A stretch of DNA of 64,000 bases. Source: Tuctoria greenei. Its lineage: Eukaryota > Streptophyta > Magnoliopsida > Poales > Poaceae. The DNA lies in the NCBI GenBank assembly GCA_036927565.1, contig JAYESD010000001.1:274547560-274611559 (forward strand), in the 5' to 3' direction. This document shows positions 40,787 to 51,747 of this stretch, one piece after another (the stretch's first letter is position 1; each line of letters starts with the position of its first letter). The position numbers were made by a program, and so were the translations under genes. A model generated the notes under the pieces. The model was not told the origin of the DNA. It saw nothing but the letters and a program-made list of their open reading frames with translations, and did not search any database.

Positions 40787-42203
40787 ATGTCGGACATGAA
40801 GGATGTGCACAAGAGCCTCAACCAAGAGAAGGTTGAAGATGAAAAGGCTCAAAAATTGGAGAAACTCCTCGACGCCATTCAAGACTTTGAGGATGATGAT
40901 GAGGAGACGCTTGAACTCAAGGCGCTCTTAAGGAAGAAAGATCTCTCCAAAGGAAAGATGAAGATCAAAGATGAAAAGTAGAAGAAGGGGAGTAGTCACA
41001 TCGACTACTCTCAATATCCTTTTAATTATGATCGCTTGAATTCTAACAACAACCATTACTTGTCAATCCCTCTAGGAAAAGCCCCATACTTTGATGGCAA
41101 TGATTATTCAATGTGGAGGCAAAATATGAAAATGCATTTAATCTCACTTAACCCCAACTTGTGGCACATAGTGTGTACATGAATAGATATCCCGGGCAAC
41201 AATGAAGAGCTCCCACCAAGTTAAGATCAAGCAATTCATCGAAATGCTCAAGCTGCAGTAGTCATCACATCTTCATTGAGTAGAGATGAGTTCACCAAAG
41301 TGGATGGACTCGAGATTGCAAAAGAGATATGGGACACACTACAGACTGCACATGAAGTCGATCGTCATGTGCGAGAAGCTAAAATGGAAATGATCGAAGG
41401 CGAATTGGGAAGATTCACCATAGAAGAAGATGAGTCACCGCAAGACATGTACAACCAGTTGAAGACTCTCATCAACAAGGTTCAAGCATATGGAAGCAAA
41501 AAGTGGAACGATCATGAGGTGGTGAAGCTCATTCTTAGAGCTTTCATGCCTCGCAATGTTACCTCGTGCTCAATGATTAGAGAAAGTCCCGGATACAAGA
41601 AAATGACCACAGACAAATTGCTTGGAAAGATCACCAATTTCAAGATGGTGGAGAAGCAAGCAAAACATGTCAAGGAAATTGCCGACCTCACCTCGGCAAA
41701 GAAGAAAGGGGTCGCCTTGAAGTCCACTTGCAAGCTCTTGTAAAAAGAAGCTCGAGAGACTCAAGAAGAAGAATATAGTGATGATGAGAGCAGCAATATA
41801 GATGAAGAAGACATGATCCTCTTTATGAAGAAATTTAAGAGGATGATGAAAAGAAGACAAGGGGGTAGATCAAATAAGGGTAAATACAAAGATAGATCAA
41901 GACCAGAGTTGAGGAGGGCATGCTATAACTGTGGTGAGTATGACCACTTTATAGTTGATTGCCCTTATGAAGAAAACAACAAGAAGATCAAGGAAGCAAA
42001 GCCTCAACCCAAGAATACCTTCAAGAAGAAAAAGCTAATTGGACAAGCACATCTAGGAAAGGAGTGGGACTCAAATGATGATTTCTCATCCGAAGAGGAA
42101 GAGGAGATGGCTAGCATAGCCATCGAGAAGACAACCAAGAAATCCACCCTCTTCCCAACTATCGGCGCATGGAAGAGCAACGACACATGCCTAATGGTGA
42201 AAG
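40787..42203 (+). pseudogene. gag: Gag of copia E, N-terminal part
   Basis: A single frame from the Met at 40787 is broken by four in-frame stops (40979, 41183, 41222, 41741). It contains 'APYFDGNDYSMWRQNMKMHL', 'EIWDTLQTAHEVD', 'DMYNQLKTLINKVQAYGS' and 'RAFMPRNVTS' (UBN2-type gag). A Lys/Arg-rich stretch follows, then an intact CCHC knuckle, 'CYNCGEYDHFIVDC'. It is homologous to the gag of copia B, which has lost this knuckle. At 42203 the frame is interrupted by gypsy G and resumes at 46793. Confidence 0.9.
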
Positions 42204-43345
42204 TGATAATAATAGGTTTAGGCCCGATCTTCCGAAAGGTAATGGATAAGTCGATTGATGGAGATCTTGACGTTGATGATCCGAGGCTCTCAAGTATAAC
42301 ACGAAAAACCCCTGCAATCACTACAGCACCGCTCTGTTGGTTATCAACTGTTCTTCACACGATTGACCTCGCCAAGAAGGCTAATCCCTGCAAGTGCAAC
42401 CGAGAACACAAGCAAGAGCGTAGAAGACACGATCTGAAATCGCGAAGTTGGCGTAGAACGGCGATATTATTGATCTAAGCAAAACCCAATTGTTCATGGC
42501 GGCTACTATGAAGTATATATAGATGAGAGGACATCCAACGGGGTGTTGGAGTCATGACCTAACCCTAAGACACGAAAATAAGAGATATAGACTTTATACA
42601 AGGCCCAATGGCCCAATACGATGGCGCAACACCCTGATAGATTTTGAACTTGATTTTGTTTCGACGAATCCCATCGACTCTAGAGGAATTTTTACATGGG
42701 ACCAGCGGCATTGGAAATTTTATCCTCTCCCCTTTCCGTGCATATATAGAACGTGCAAAACGGAGATCATATGCGTTCTGGACGTCCATTTTAGTGTGAA
42801 CTGTTCCTGAACTTTGAGTTGGATACGATTTTAAGTTGGGCTCGGTTTCCATCTTCTTTGAACGAATTCTCTGGCCCTTCACGTCCCTGAGACTTCCTCC
42901 AAGTACTCCTTGAACCTTTCCATGAATCCTAATCATAATTGAATCATTAGGTAGCAATCTATGCTCAAAAACATATAAGGAAACATATAAGAACGAGCTC
43001 ACCTCTGAAATTAATTGTTGCGTGTGAACTCTATTGATTGCATCTTGCATGTTCAATGGAGTGTTGTTTGTATCCATAGAAGTGATGTCCTCATCATCCT
43101 CCCCTTCTTTAATTGGAGTCGTCCTTGACTCAAGTTCATCTTCTCTCATGTGTGGGTCGATATGTGCAACGCCATTAAATCTTCTTGTATGTATGAAAGG
43201 AGGAGGCCAAGGTGGTGGACGATATAGTAAACCATCTTCATGTTCTCCATCAAATAAGTGAGCACATTCACTTGAGCCAGGATCCCAAACAAATAAAAAT
43301 TGTGCCTTGTTTATTTGTGCAATGATAATGTGCATGATCTCATCA
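42204..43345 (-). repeat. 3' LTR of gypsy G
   Basis: 1142 bp on the minus strand, preceded by an excellent polypurine tract 'aaagaaggggagaa' (43346-43359). TATA-like tatatata at 42514-42521. Its first 780 bp are part of the long element ORF. Confidence 0.85.
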
Positions 43346-44680
43346 TTCTCCCCTTCTTTATGACAAGCCGTCCTCAGCTTGCTCGTATGTCCAGCAAAGA
43401 GGTTTGCTTTGGGGGTAGAATGAGCATTGTCCATAATGCACAACCGCGGCGAACAACGCTCCTCAACTAAATATTGTCCATGCTGCAAGAAAAAAATACT
43501 AGAAAAACTTGACAAAGAATTATTAGTGTTAGTGCCATTCGTTTCACCATGTTGTTGCAGCACAAAAGGAGTTTTCGCATTTGAACATATGTAAACTTTA
43601 TGCACCATAAACATACCACTATGTTCATATTTGCCTATAGCATGAAAAATATTGCTACTTAACAAAGGCAATTAAGATTGGGGAAATATTCTCTATGATA
43701 TCTAGATCACAAAGAGTGTCAAATTCAATATAACCCAAAGTATTTAGAGCAGACAACAGTTTCAACTCATCAATTTCAGCAGTAGTGGTGATCAAATTAT
43801 GAATTTCAGCACAAGTAGGTGAATCCAAAACACAATCATCTAGTATATTAACTTGTTTTCGCATAGGTATAATAGGGTTATCAGCACAAAACTCTTTCTT
43901 AGCGCAACAATCAGCAGGACAATCACCATGTGACAATGGTGTATAAATAAACGATTCTAATAGTTGCTTCTCGAAAATATCATGGTTGGTGGAAAAATTC
44001 AGAACATCCAAAAACTTTTCACCTTCTGTATTTGTAGATTGTTTTGCCTTACCATTTTCAGCAGTGATTTTGAGTGCATTATGAGTTGATCCATCTAAAA
44101 TTTTACAAGTGTTGTCGAAAGCCTCGTTCTCTTTTGCATCATCTATATTATTTTCTATATTTTCCTGCAAAACATTAGACACAAAATGAGGTACAACAAG
44201 AAATTTCTCCTCAAATTGATGCACTTCATCTTTGCAATTAGATACTTTCATAAAATTTTCTCGCATACAAATTTTGATATCCTTCCATGTTTGAGGTTTT
44301 TCTAAATCATTTAAATTGTTCCACCAAGTTAATGCAAAATCTACTAACGCACTTGCAACATTTCTAATCTTTCTCCTCTCACACATATGACATTGTCCAA
44401 AAAATTTATCCAACTCTATTTCCCAAGCAATATATTCATCGTAACCAAAACCATCATAAGAAGGAAGAGATAAGAGAATGTAATTACTTTCTGTGGAAGG
44501 AGTTGTAACGATGGTCTGAATGTCATGTGAAACCTTGGTTGATGTTTGATTCTTAGCGAGCAACTCTATTTTCGTCTTCATCATGTCAATCATCTCAGCA
44601 TATATTGCATGATTCTTGCTTTTACCTGACGTTGTTAGTAGCAAACAGAAGACAACAAAAAAATATGTGATCCCTATCAA
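42565..44680 (-). pseudogene. Gag-X fusion ORF of gypsy G
   Basis: Two overlapping minus-strand frames, 44680-43655 and 43671-42565, appear to be one protein with a single frameshift near 43665. The first carries a gag-type domain ('YDEYIAWEIELDKFFGQCH', 'ALTWWNNL') followed by a poorly characterised region with 'NPIIPMRKQVNILDDCV' and 'LKLLSALNTLGYIEFDTLCDL'. The second continues with 'HSTPKANLFAGHTSKLRT', 'FLFVWDPGSSECA' and 'YRPPPWPPPFI', then 'EDELESRTT', the acidic end of A-type pol. Similar proteins are, as far as I recall, common in grass genomes as uncharacterised transposon proteins. Its function is unknown. The reading frame passes 780 bp into the 3' LTR. Confidence 0.75.
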
Positions 44681-44689
44681 CTACAAAGG

Positions 44690-45839
44690 ATAATGGCAAA
44701 GTGGAAGTGGAATCACACACTCTCAAGCATCTTACCACGCTCTTACAAGTGTTCTTACCGACACCGCAGGTGGCAAACGGTGGACGGTATGAAGAAAATT
44801 ATGAAGCGTGGGATGATTGCAAAGGTGTATCGATTCTGCTCAAGAGTAAGGTGTAGCTTGGATGGCACTTTATATATAGCAAGGATTAGCAACAATGAAA
44901 ATCAGATAGTAAAGTTGAATAAGTGTCTAAAGTACTTGTCGATGTTGCTGGCCTAAATGTGTTTCTGATAGTTCAAGCAAGCAAGACATGAAGACAAAAC
45001 TAGATGACACAAAGGATGCAATCACTTCTGTTTTTTTGTTGTTGTTTTTTTCTCCTCTTTTTTTGTGTGGCTTTTGTATCTTGTTTTGCACTTGCCTTTT
45101 TCTTTTTTTCTTCCTTTTCTCAGAATGTGCTGCAAAAGAAGAACACAATAAAAAATAATCAAAGATATCTTATGTGTCTGTCGCAGATTTTATACTCAAT
45201 CTTCCAAGGACAAATAGGCACACTTAGAGGCTCCAAATAGAAAAACTAACAACAGAAAGATTGTAGATATATCTCTCCTCTTTAATTTCAATATATGGAA
45301 GACCTATTTTGGAAAATAAGAATAGGAGATATTGCCCCCGAAAGACAGACTGTTTAGAATTTCTTGGTCAATAACTGACTCGGATCTAATGCAATTTTGA
45401 CATCGATAACTATATTTTCTGGGAAAAGTATGAATAATAAAGTTATAGAGAACTTCTTAAGATTTTCGGGAAGTACAAGAACACCAAAATCCGAGTACAT
45501 ATGAGCGAGATATGATAAAAATACTGAACTGGACAGAGATGAATCTAATCTTGAAGTGATGACGTGATTCAAAACGATGAATCAACACAATGCAAAACTC
45601 AAACTAAGACCAAAAACACTTCTAAACCAGCAATATGACTCAACCACGGACACAAATCAACAAAACCAAACTGAATAACAAAGTTGCAAAGGTTGAATGG
45701 TGGTTTGGACAAAGTGATTAATAGATCTACTAAACTACAAGTTTTTTGTGGCTTTTTTGTGGACTCTAGGTATGAAAAACGAACAAATCAAAAGGATAGA
45801 AGAATTATCTAACGGGCAACCTGGAAATCTGATCCCAAT
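44690..45839 (-). other. Leader of gypsy G
   Basis: Non-coding leader between PBS (about 45839-45825) and the Gag-X ORF. It has a T/C-rich tract at 45030-45120. The stretch around 44700-44790 matches, inverted, the leader of element A near 2300-2400. Confidence 0.65.
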
Positions 45840-46787
45840 TGATGAGAAGGGGTTTAGGCCCGATCTTCTGAAAGGTAATGAATAAGTCGACTGATGGAGA
45901 TCTCGACGTTGATGATCCGAGGCTCTCGAGTAAAACACGAAAAACCCTACAATCACTACACCACCGCTCCGTTGGTTATCAACCGTGCTTCACACGATTG
46001 ACCTCGCCAAGAAGGCTAATCCCTGCAAGTGCAACCGAGAACACAAGCAAGAACGTAGAAGACACGATCTGAAATCGCGAAGTTGGGGTTTCACAAACCG
46101 TAGAACGACGATATTATTGATCTAAGCAAAACCCAATTGTTCATGGCGGATACTATGGAGTATATATAGATGAGAGGACGTCCAATGGGGTGTTGGAGCC
46201 GTGACCTAACCCCAAGACACAAAAATAAGAGATGTAGACTTTATACAAGGCCCAATGGCCCAATACGATGGCGCAACATCCTGACAGATTCTGAACTCGA
46301 TTTTGTTTCGACGAATCCCGTCGACTCCGGAAAAATTTGACATGGGACCAGCGGCATTAGAAAGTTTATCCTATCCCCTTTTCATGCATATGTAGAACAT
46401 GCAAAACGGAGATCGTATGTGTTCTGGACGTCCGTTTTAGTGCGAACTGCTCCTGGAATCCGAGTTGGTACGATTTTAAGTTGGGCTTGGTTTCCATCTT
46501 CTTTGAACAAATACTCTGGCCTTTCACGTCCCTAAGACTTCCTCCAAGTACTCCTTGAACCTTTCCATGGATCCTAATCATAATTAAGTCATTAGGTAGC
46601 AATCTATGCTCAAAAACATATAATGAAACATATAAGAACGAGCTCACCTTTGAAATTAATTGTTGCATGTGAACTCTATTGATTGCATCTTATATGTTCA
46701 ATGAAGTGTTGTTTGTATCCATAGAAGTGATTTCCTCATCATCGCACAATGTTTATTTGTGCAATGATAATGTGCATGTTCTCATGA
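45840..46787 (-). repeat. 5' LTR of gypsy G
   Basis: 948 bp, homologous to 42204-43345 but lacking about 230 bp close to its start (joined at about 46742). It still includes the pol-tail coding piece (46668-46366) and the outermost 40 bp homologous to 43306-43345. TATA-like tatatata at 46161-46168. Confidence 0.85.
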
Positions 46788-46792
46788 GAAAG

Positions 46793-47258
46793 AAGGTAAA
46801 AGAAAGGTAACAACAAATTTTTCCTCCTCGCATTCTTTTAATAATGATAGTGATAACTATAGTGATGATGAGGATATGCTAGTTGGCTTAGATAAGCAAA
46901 TTGCTGCCAAAATGAAATTCTTGATGGACAAGCTTGTTGATAAGGAGGAGCTTGTTGATTGCTAAGAAGATATGATCATCCTTCAAAAGGAGGATTATCT
47001 TAAGATCAAAAAGCTCCTTGAACTTGAAAAGGAGCGAAGCAAGTCACTAGAGCTTGAGTTAGCTTCAAGCAAGGCAGCTTGCTTGAAGTTAAGCAACTCA
47101 AATGTTATCATCAAGGATGAACATGCTAAATTAACCAAAGTTAACAAGATCCTTGAGGTACAAGTTGAGTCACTCAAACAAAGTGACCCTTCATCCTCTT
47201 CAAGCTCACCTTCTCAACACTTAAAATCTAAAAACTACTATTACATGTGGATATGCTA
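46793..47258 (+). pseudogene. gag: Gag of copia E, C-terminal part
   Basis: The frame resumes after gypsy G with a Ser/Asp-rich linker and 'LDKQIAAKMKFLMDKL'. A stop lies near 46963-46965, followed by a long coiled coil (46972-47258: 'LLELEKERSKSLELELASSKA', 'LTKVNKILEVQVESLKQ'). This region is typical for SIRE-type Gag C-termini. Confidence 0.82.
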
Positions 47259-48300
47259 AAATTGACACTAACTTGAAGGATAAGTCAAACTTGACAAAGG
47301 ACAAGCATCCTTCCCGTAATGGCATATTTGACAAGGAGAAGATCAAGTACGCACACAGTGCAAACTTGCACAAGACCTCCTAATGTGTGGGTGCCCAAAT
47401 CACTTGTGGATATTCTTATGGTGAAAAGCAAAATGCTAGAAGCCACAAGAATAACAAGGAGCGCATTGCTTTTGTCAAGGGAAACTCCCCTCAAGCTAGA
47501 AAGGCTAATAATGTTGATAAGTCCAAACATGTTAGCACATATGAGCAACAACTATTATTTATAATTTTTGATGCATCTTATGTTCTTATGAAAAGCAACT
47601 TTGGTAAAGTGTATGCCAAATATGTTGGGCCAAGTCCCATGTGTGGGTGCCCAAATCACTTGTGACTAACCTCAAAGGACCCAAGCAAGCTTGGGTACCT
47701 AAAACTAAGGCATAATTTGTTTTTGCAGGCCTATTCCTCCAGTGGATTGAAATGAGTGCTAGATAGTGGATGCACCAACCACATGACCGGAGAAAGAAGG
47801 ATGTTTGTTGAATATGAAGAAAATGAAGATCCAAGCAAGGGTATCTATTCAAGGAAGGGTGCTCGGTATTGGTAAAATTGCAATATCATCTCAACACACG
47901 CTTTCTCATGTTTTGCATGTCGACTCCTTAGATTATAACCTTCCGTCCATATCTCAATTATGTGACAAGGGTTATAATTGCTTATTTACTAATGAGGGTG
48001 TGATCGTCTCTAGAAGGAGTGATGACTCGGTTGCATTCAAGGGTGTGTTGAAGGGAAAGCTTTATCTTGTTGACTTCAACAAAGATAAAGCCGAACTTGA
48101 CACATGTTTGATTGCAAAGACCAACATGGGTTGGCTGTGGCATAGACGGCTAGCACATTTTGGTATGAGGAATCTTCAAAACTCCTTAAGAGCGATCAGA
48201 TCCAAGGTTTTAAGGATGTTGTTTTTGAGAAAGACGGGCCTTGTAGCGCGTGCCAAGCCGGGAAGCAAGTAGGAGCACCTCATCCCGCGAAGAACGTCAT
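47259..48300 (+). pseudogene. pol: Protease and GAG-pre-integrase region of copia E
   Basis: 47260-47700 has the repeated 'VWVPK' type linker in broken frames. The protease active site is visible as 'VLDSGCTNHMTG' near 47758-47795, the D-S-G triad of copia proteases. Frame 47805-48272 then shows 'HTLSHVLHVDSLDYNLPSISQL' and the GAG-pre-integrase motif 'LWHRRLAHFGMRNLQ'. Frameshifts lie near 47800-47870 and 48230. Confidence 0.86.
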
Positions 48301-49400
48301 GACAATGACAAGACCGCTCGAGCTACTTCACATGTATCTGTTTGGTCCAATTTCTTACATAAGCATCAGCGGTAACAAATATGGCTTAGTAATTGCTGAT
48401 GATTTTTCGCGCTTCATGTAGTTTTTCTTTTTACATGTAAGACGGAAACTCAAGGAACCCTCAAGAAGTTTCTCAAGCGTGCCCAAAATGAGTTCTCATT
48501 GAATATCAAGAACATACGAAGTGACAATGACACGGAGTTCAAGAACACAGAAGTTGAGGAGTACCTAGATGAAGAAGGGATAAAGCATGAATTCTCAGCA
48601 CCGTATTCCCCTCAACAAAACGGAGTAGCGGAAAGGAAGAACCGAACCCTCATAGAGATGGCGAGGACAATGCTTGATGAGTACAAGACTTCGGATCGGT
48701 TTTGGGCGGAAGCGGTTAACACCGCTTGTCACGCCATAAACTGACGCTATCTTCATCGACTTCTCAAGAAAATGTCATATGAGCTACTCACCGGTAACAA
48801 GCGGAATATTCCCTATTTTCGAGTTTTCGGTTCTAAGTGTTATATTTTGAACAAGAAGCCTAGGACTTCAAAGTTCGCTTCGAAGTCCGATGAAGGTTTG
48901 TTGCTTGGCTATGATTTGAACTCTTACGTCTATCGTGTCTTTAACAAGGTCTCCGGACTTGTTGAAGTAACACATGACATAGTGTTTGATGAAACTAATG
49001 GCTCTCAAGAAGAGCAAGTTGATCCATGTGTGCTAGATAGAGAAGAAGCTCCATGTCAAGCATTGAGAAGGATGGCGTTGGACGATGTTCGACCACAAGT
49101 GCCACCTCCTGCGAATGATGAAGATGAACCACAAGTGGAGACAAATGATCAAGGGGGAGCTTCCACACAAGATCAACCTCAAGAAGACGAAGATGATCAA
49201 CACACCAATGAGGGCAACCATCTAGGGGGAGTAGAATATGACCATGAAGATTCAAGACCACAAGTGCCACATCCAAGAGTACACCAATGCGTCCAAAGAG
49301 ATCACCCCGTCGACAACATAATCAGTGATATCCAAAAGGGAGTAACTACAGATCTCAAATTGCTAATTTTTGTGAACATTACTCTTTTGTATCCTTTTTG
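48301..49400 (+). pseudogene. pol: Integrase of copia E
   Basis: The core begins with 'PLELLHMYLFGPISYISISG' and 'VIADDFSRF'. The second Asp is in 'IRSDNDTEFKN' and the Glu in 'YSPQQNGVAERKNRTLIEMAR', so the DDE triad is readable. A frameshift and stop near 48419 separate the first part. A TGA at 48742-48744 breaks the core's end. 48772-49400 continues with 'FRVFGSKCYILNKK' and a long acidic linker rich in Asp, Glu and Gln leading to RT. Confidence 0.88.
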
Positions 49401-49409
49401 GATCCACGC

Positions 49410-50260
49410 AGGATTGAGGATGCATTGAAAGATCCGAATTGGGTGGTGGCAATGCAAGAAGAACTTAACAACTTCAAACGGGACGAGGTGTGAGAACTCG
49501 TCGAAAGACCCAAGTTCAACATCGTCGGCACCAAATGGGTCTTTCGCAACAAGCAAGACGAACACGGGGTGGTGACAAGGAAGAAGGCGCGACTTGTGGC
49601 CAAAGGGTATTTACAAGTCAAAGCTCTATCAAATGTATGTGAAAAGTGTCTTCCTCAACAGACCAATCAAGGAGGAGGTGTACGGGGAGCAACCCCCCGG
49701 ATTCGAAGATCAAGAGTTCCACGACCACGTGTTCAAACTGTGTAAGGCTCTCTACGGCCTCAAACAAGCTCCTAGAGCCTTGTAAGAGTGTCTTAGAGAT
49801 TTTTTAATTGAAAATGGATTTAAGATTGGCAAAGCCGATTATACCTTGTTTACTAAACACTTCGACAATGATCTGTTCATTTGTCAAATTTATGTTGATG
49901 ATATTATCTTTGGTTCAACTAACAAATCCTTTTGTGAAGAATTTAGTAAGATTTTGACAGGTAGGTTCGAGATGTCCATGATGGGAGAGCAGAAATACTT
50001 CTTGGGATTCCAAGTGAGGCAACAAAAGGAAGGGACGTTTATAAGACAAACCATGTACACTCAAGACATACTCAAGAAGTTTGGAATGGACAAGACGAAG
50101 CCAATAAAGACTCCCATGGCAACAAATGGACACTTAGATCTAAATGAAGATGGACCAAACATGGATCAAAAAGTATATCGCTCCATGATTGGATCCTTAC
50201 TTTACTTATGTGCATCTAGGCCTGATATTATGTTAAGTGTGTGCTTGTGTGCAAGATTTC
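49410..50260 (+). pseudogene. pol: Reverse transcriptase of copia E
   Basis: The N-terminal part (49410-49615) reads 'DPNWVVAMQEELNNF', 'KWVFRNKQDEHG' and 'KKARLVAKGY', with one TGA. At about 49615 the sequence passes directly to 'KLYQMYVKSVFLN', omitting roughly 40 codons that hold the 'ETFAPVAR' segment. The first catalytic Asp position (usually MDVKSAFLNG) is Tyr. 'GEQPPGFED', 'CKALYGLKQAPRA' and the YVDD box ('QIYVDDIIFGST', 49891-49908) follow, with a TAA at 49783-49785. Confidence 0.9.
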
Positions 50261-50840
50261 AAGCCAATCTTAAGGAGTGTCATTTGACAGCCGTCAAGAG
50301 AATCTTGCGATATTTAGTTCATACACCCAACCTAGGCCTTTGGTATCTAAAGGTTCCAAATTCAATCTCATTGGATACTCCAATGCAGATTATGCCGGAT
50401 GCAAAGTAGATAGAAAAAGTACCTCCAGTACATGTCAATTCCTATGTAGATCCCTAGTTTCTTGGTCCTCTAAGAAACAAAACTCCATTGCCTTATCCAC
50501 GGCCGAAGCGGAGTGTGTTGCAGCCGGGAGTTGTTGTGCACAACTCCTTTGGATGCGACAATCTCTAAGGATTGCGGTTACAATATGAGCTGTCTTTCAC
50601 TTCTTTGTCATAATGAGAGTGCCATTAAAATTGCCCATAATTCCGTTGAGCACTCTAGGACCAAACACATAGACATCCGACATCACTTTTGAGAAACCAC
50701 TCAATGAAAGGAGACATAGTCATTTCCCATGTCAACACCGAAAAACAACTAGATGATATATTTACCAAGCCACTTGATGAAAAATGTTTTTGCAAGCTCC
50801 AAAATGAACTAAATATCCTTGATGCTCAGAACGTGGCTTG
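50261..50840 (+). pseudogene. pol: RNase H of copia E
   Basis: 'SRPDIMLSVCLCARFQANLKE' and 'AVKRILRYL' lead into RNase H: 'LIGYSNADYAGCKVDRKSTS', 'LVSWSSKKQNSIALSTAEAE' and 'CAQLLWMRQSL'. A frameshift is near 50350. Beyond 50590 the readable end '...DIFTKPLDEK'-type region and 'ELNILDAQNVA' ends at the stop about 50838. This is the family's usual C-terminus. Confidence 0.88.
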
Positions 50841-51747
50841 AAAACTTGCATACCTGTATGGCTTATTCAAAATTCATTGATTGTGTTACGAAAATCATCT
50901 CTCTATTTTCTCCGAAAAACTATTTCAAATACTTGATCTTGATAAATTATGGTTATTGCTTGATTGTCGTATGTTTACTGATCATATTCATCAAGATTAT
51001 TTGGTTGTTTTGCCCCCTATTTTCTCTATAAGCACCTTCAAATATATATGAATGGGCTGATTATTTCTGTTCTGGTGACCACAGACTAGTCTGTGGTTAC
51101 CCGGACTAGTCCTCACATTGCAGACTAGTCTGCAGAGTGTCCAGTAGTTCGGACTAGTCCGATTGATCACAGACTAGTCCGATTTTTCGACTCCATAACC
51201 CTAGGCGCCGCCAAAACCTAATCTTCTTCATCCTCACAACTCACCTCACGTTCTTTCTCCTCTCTCAAGTGCTCCAAAGGCGATTCTGTGGTTCCTCCAT
51301 CAAATCCCCTCAAATTTTGGTGGGAATTGATCTCCATTGCAAGGGGATTGAAGACCACAGACTTGTCCGCACCAACAACTCCTCCAACCTCAAGAATCGA
51401 AGCATTTTGGTAAATTTCCTCTCAAACCCTAGAAACTTCGATTTCTTTTGTTTTGAATCAAATAGCTCAGTTCCTTCCAGTTAATGCAAGACTCCCTGTT
51501 GTATTACATCCTACTAGAGCTGCTTTTGCATTGAGAAACACCATTGACCCTCTAGTTAGGGTTTGAGAAGTTGAACACCGGACTAGTTCGGTCGCTGTTC
51601 GGACAAGTCTGGTTCACCAGACTAGTCCGCACTTGAAGACCGGACAAGTTCGATTCTTAACAGAACTCAACCCTAAATTCCTCTACTCGATGCATTTCCT
51701 TTCCATCGATTCTCATCCATGCATTGTATAATCTCCTTGTCGGGACA
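50841..51747 (+). other. Spacer between pol and the extra ORF of copia E
   Basis: Non-coding. Contains two small clusters of the GGACTAGTCC-type motif (about 51085-51190 and 51575-51655), outside the LTRs. Confidence 0.7.

Larger units (their letters stand above)
42204..46787 (-). mobile_element. Gypsy element 'G': pol-less relative of A, nested in copia E gag
   Basis: On the minus strand the 5' LTR is 46787-45840, the PBS follows the 5' LTR ('attgggatcag'), and the 3' LTR is 43345-42204. The target duplication GAAAG is exact (42199-42203 and 46788-46792). LTR termini read TGATGAG.../...TTATCA in the 3' copy, and the first bases of the 5' copy carry one change. The LTR core matches the LTR of element A. 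The 2.5-kb interior encodes a gag-like protein fused to an unusual region and has no protease, RT, RNase H or integrase core. It must have used enzymes of an A-type partner. Confidence 0.9.
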
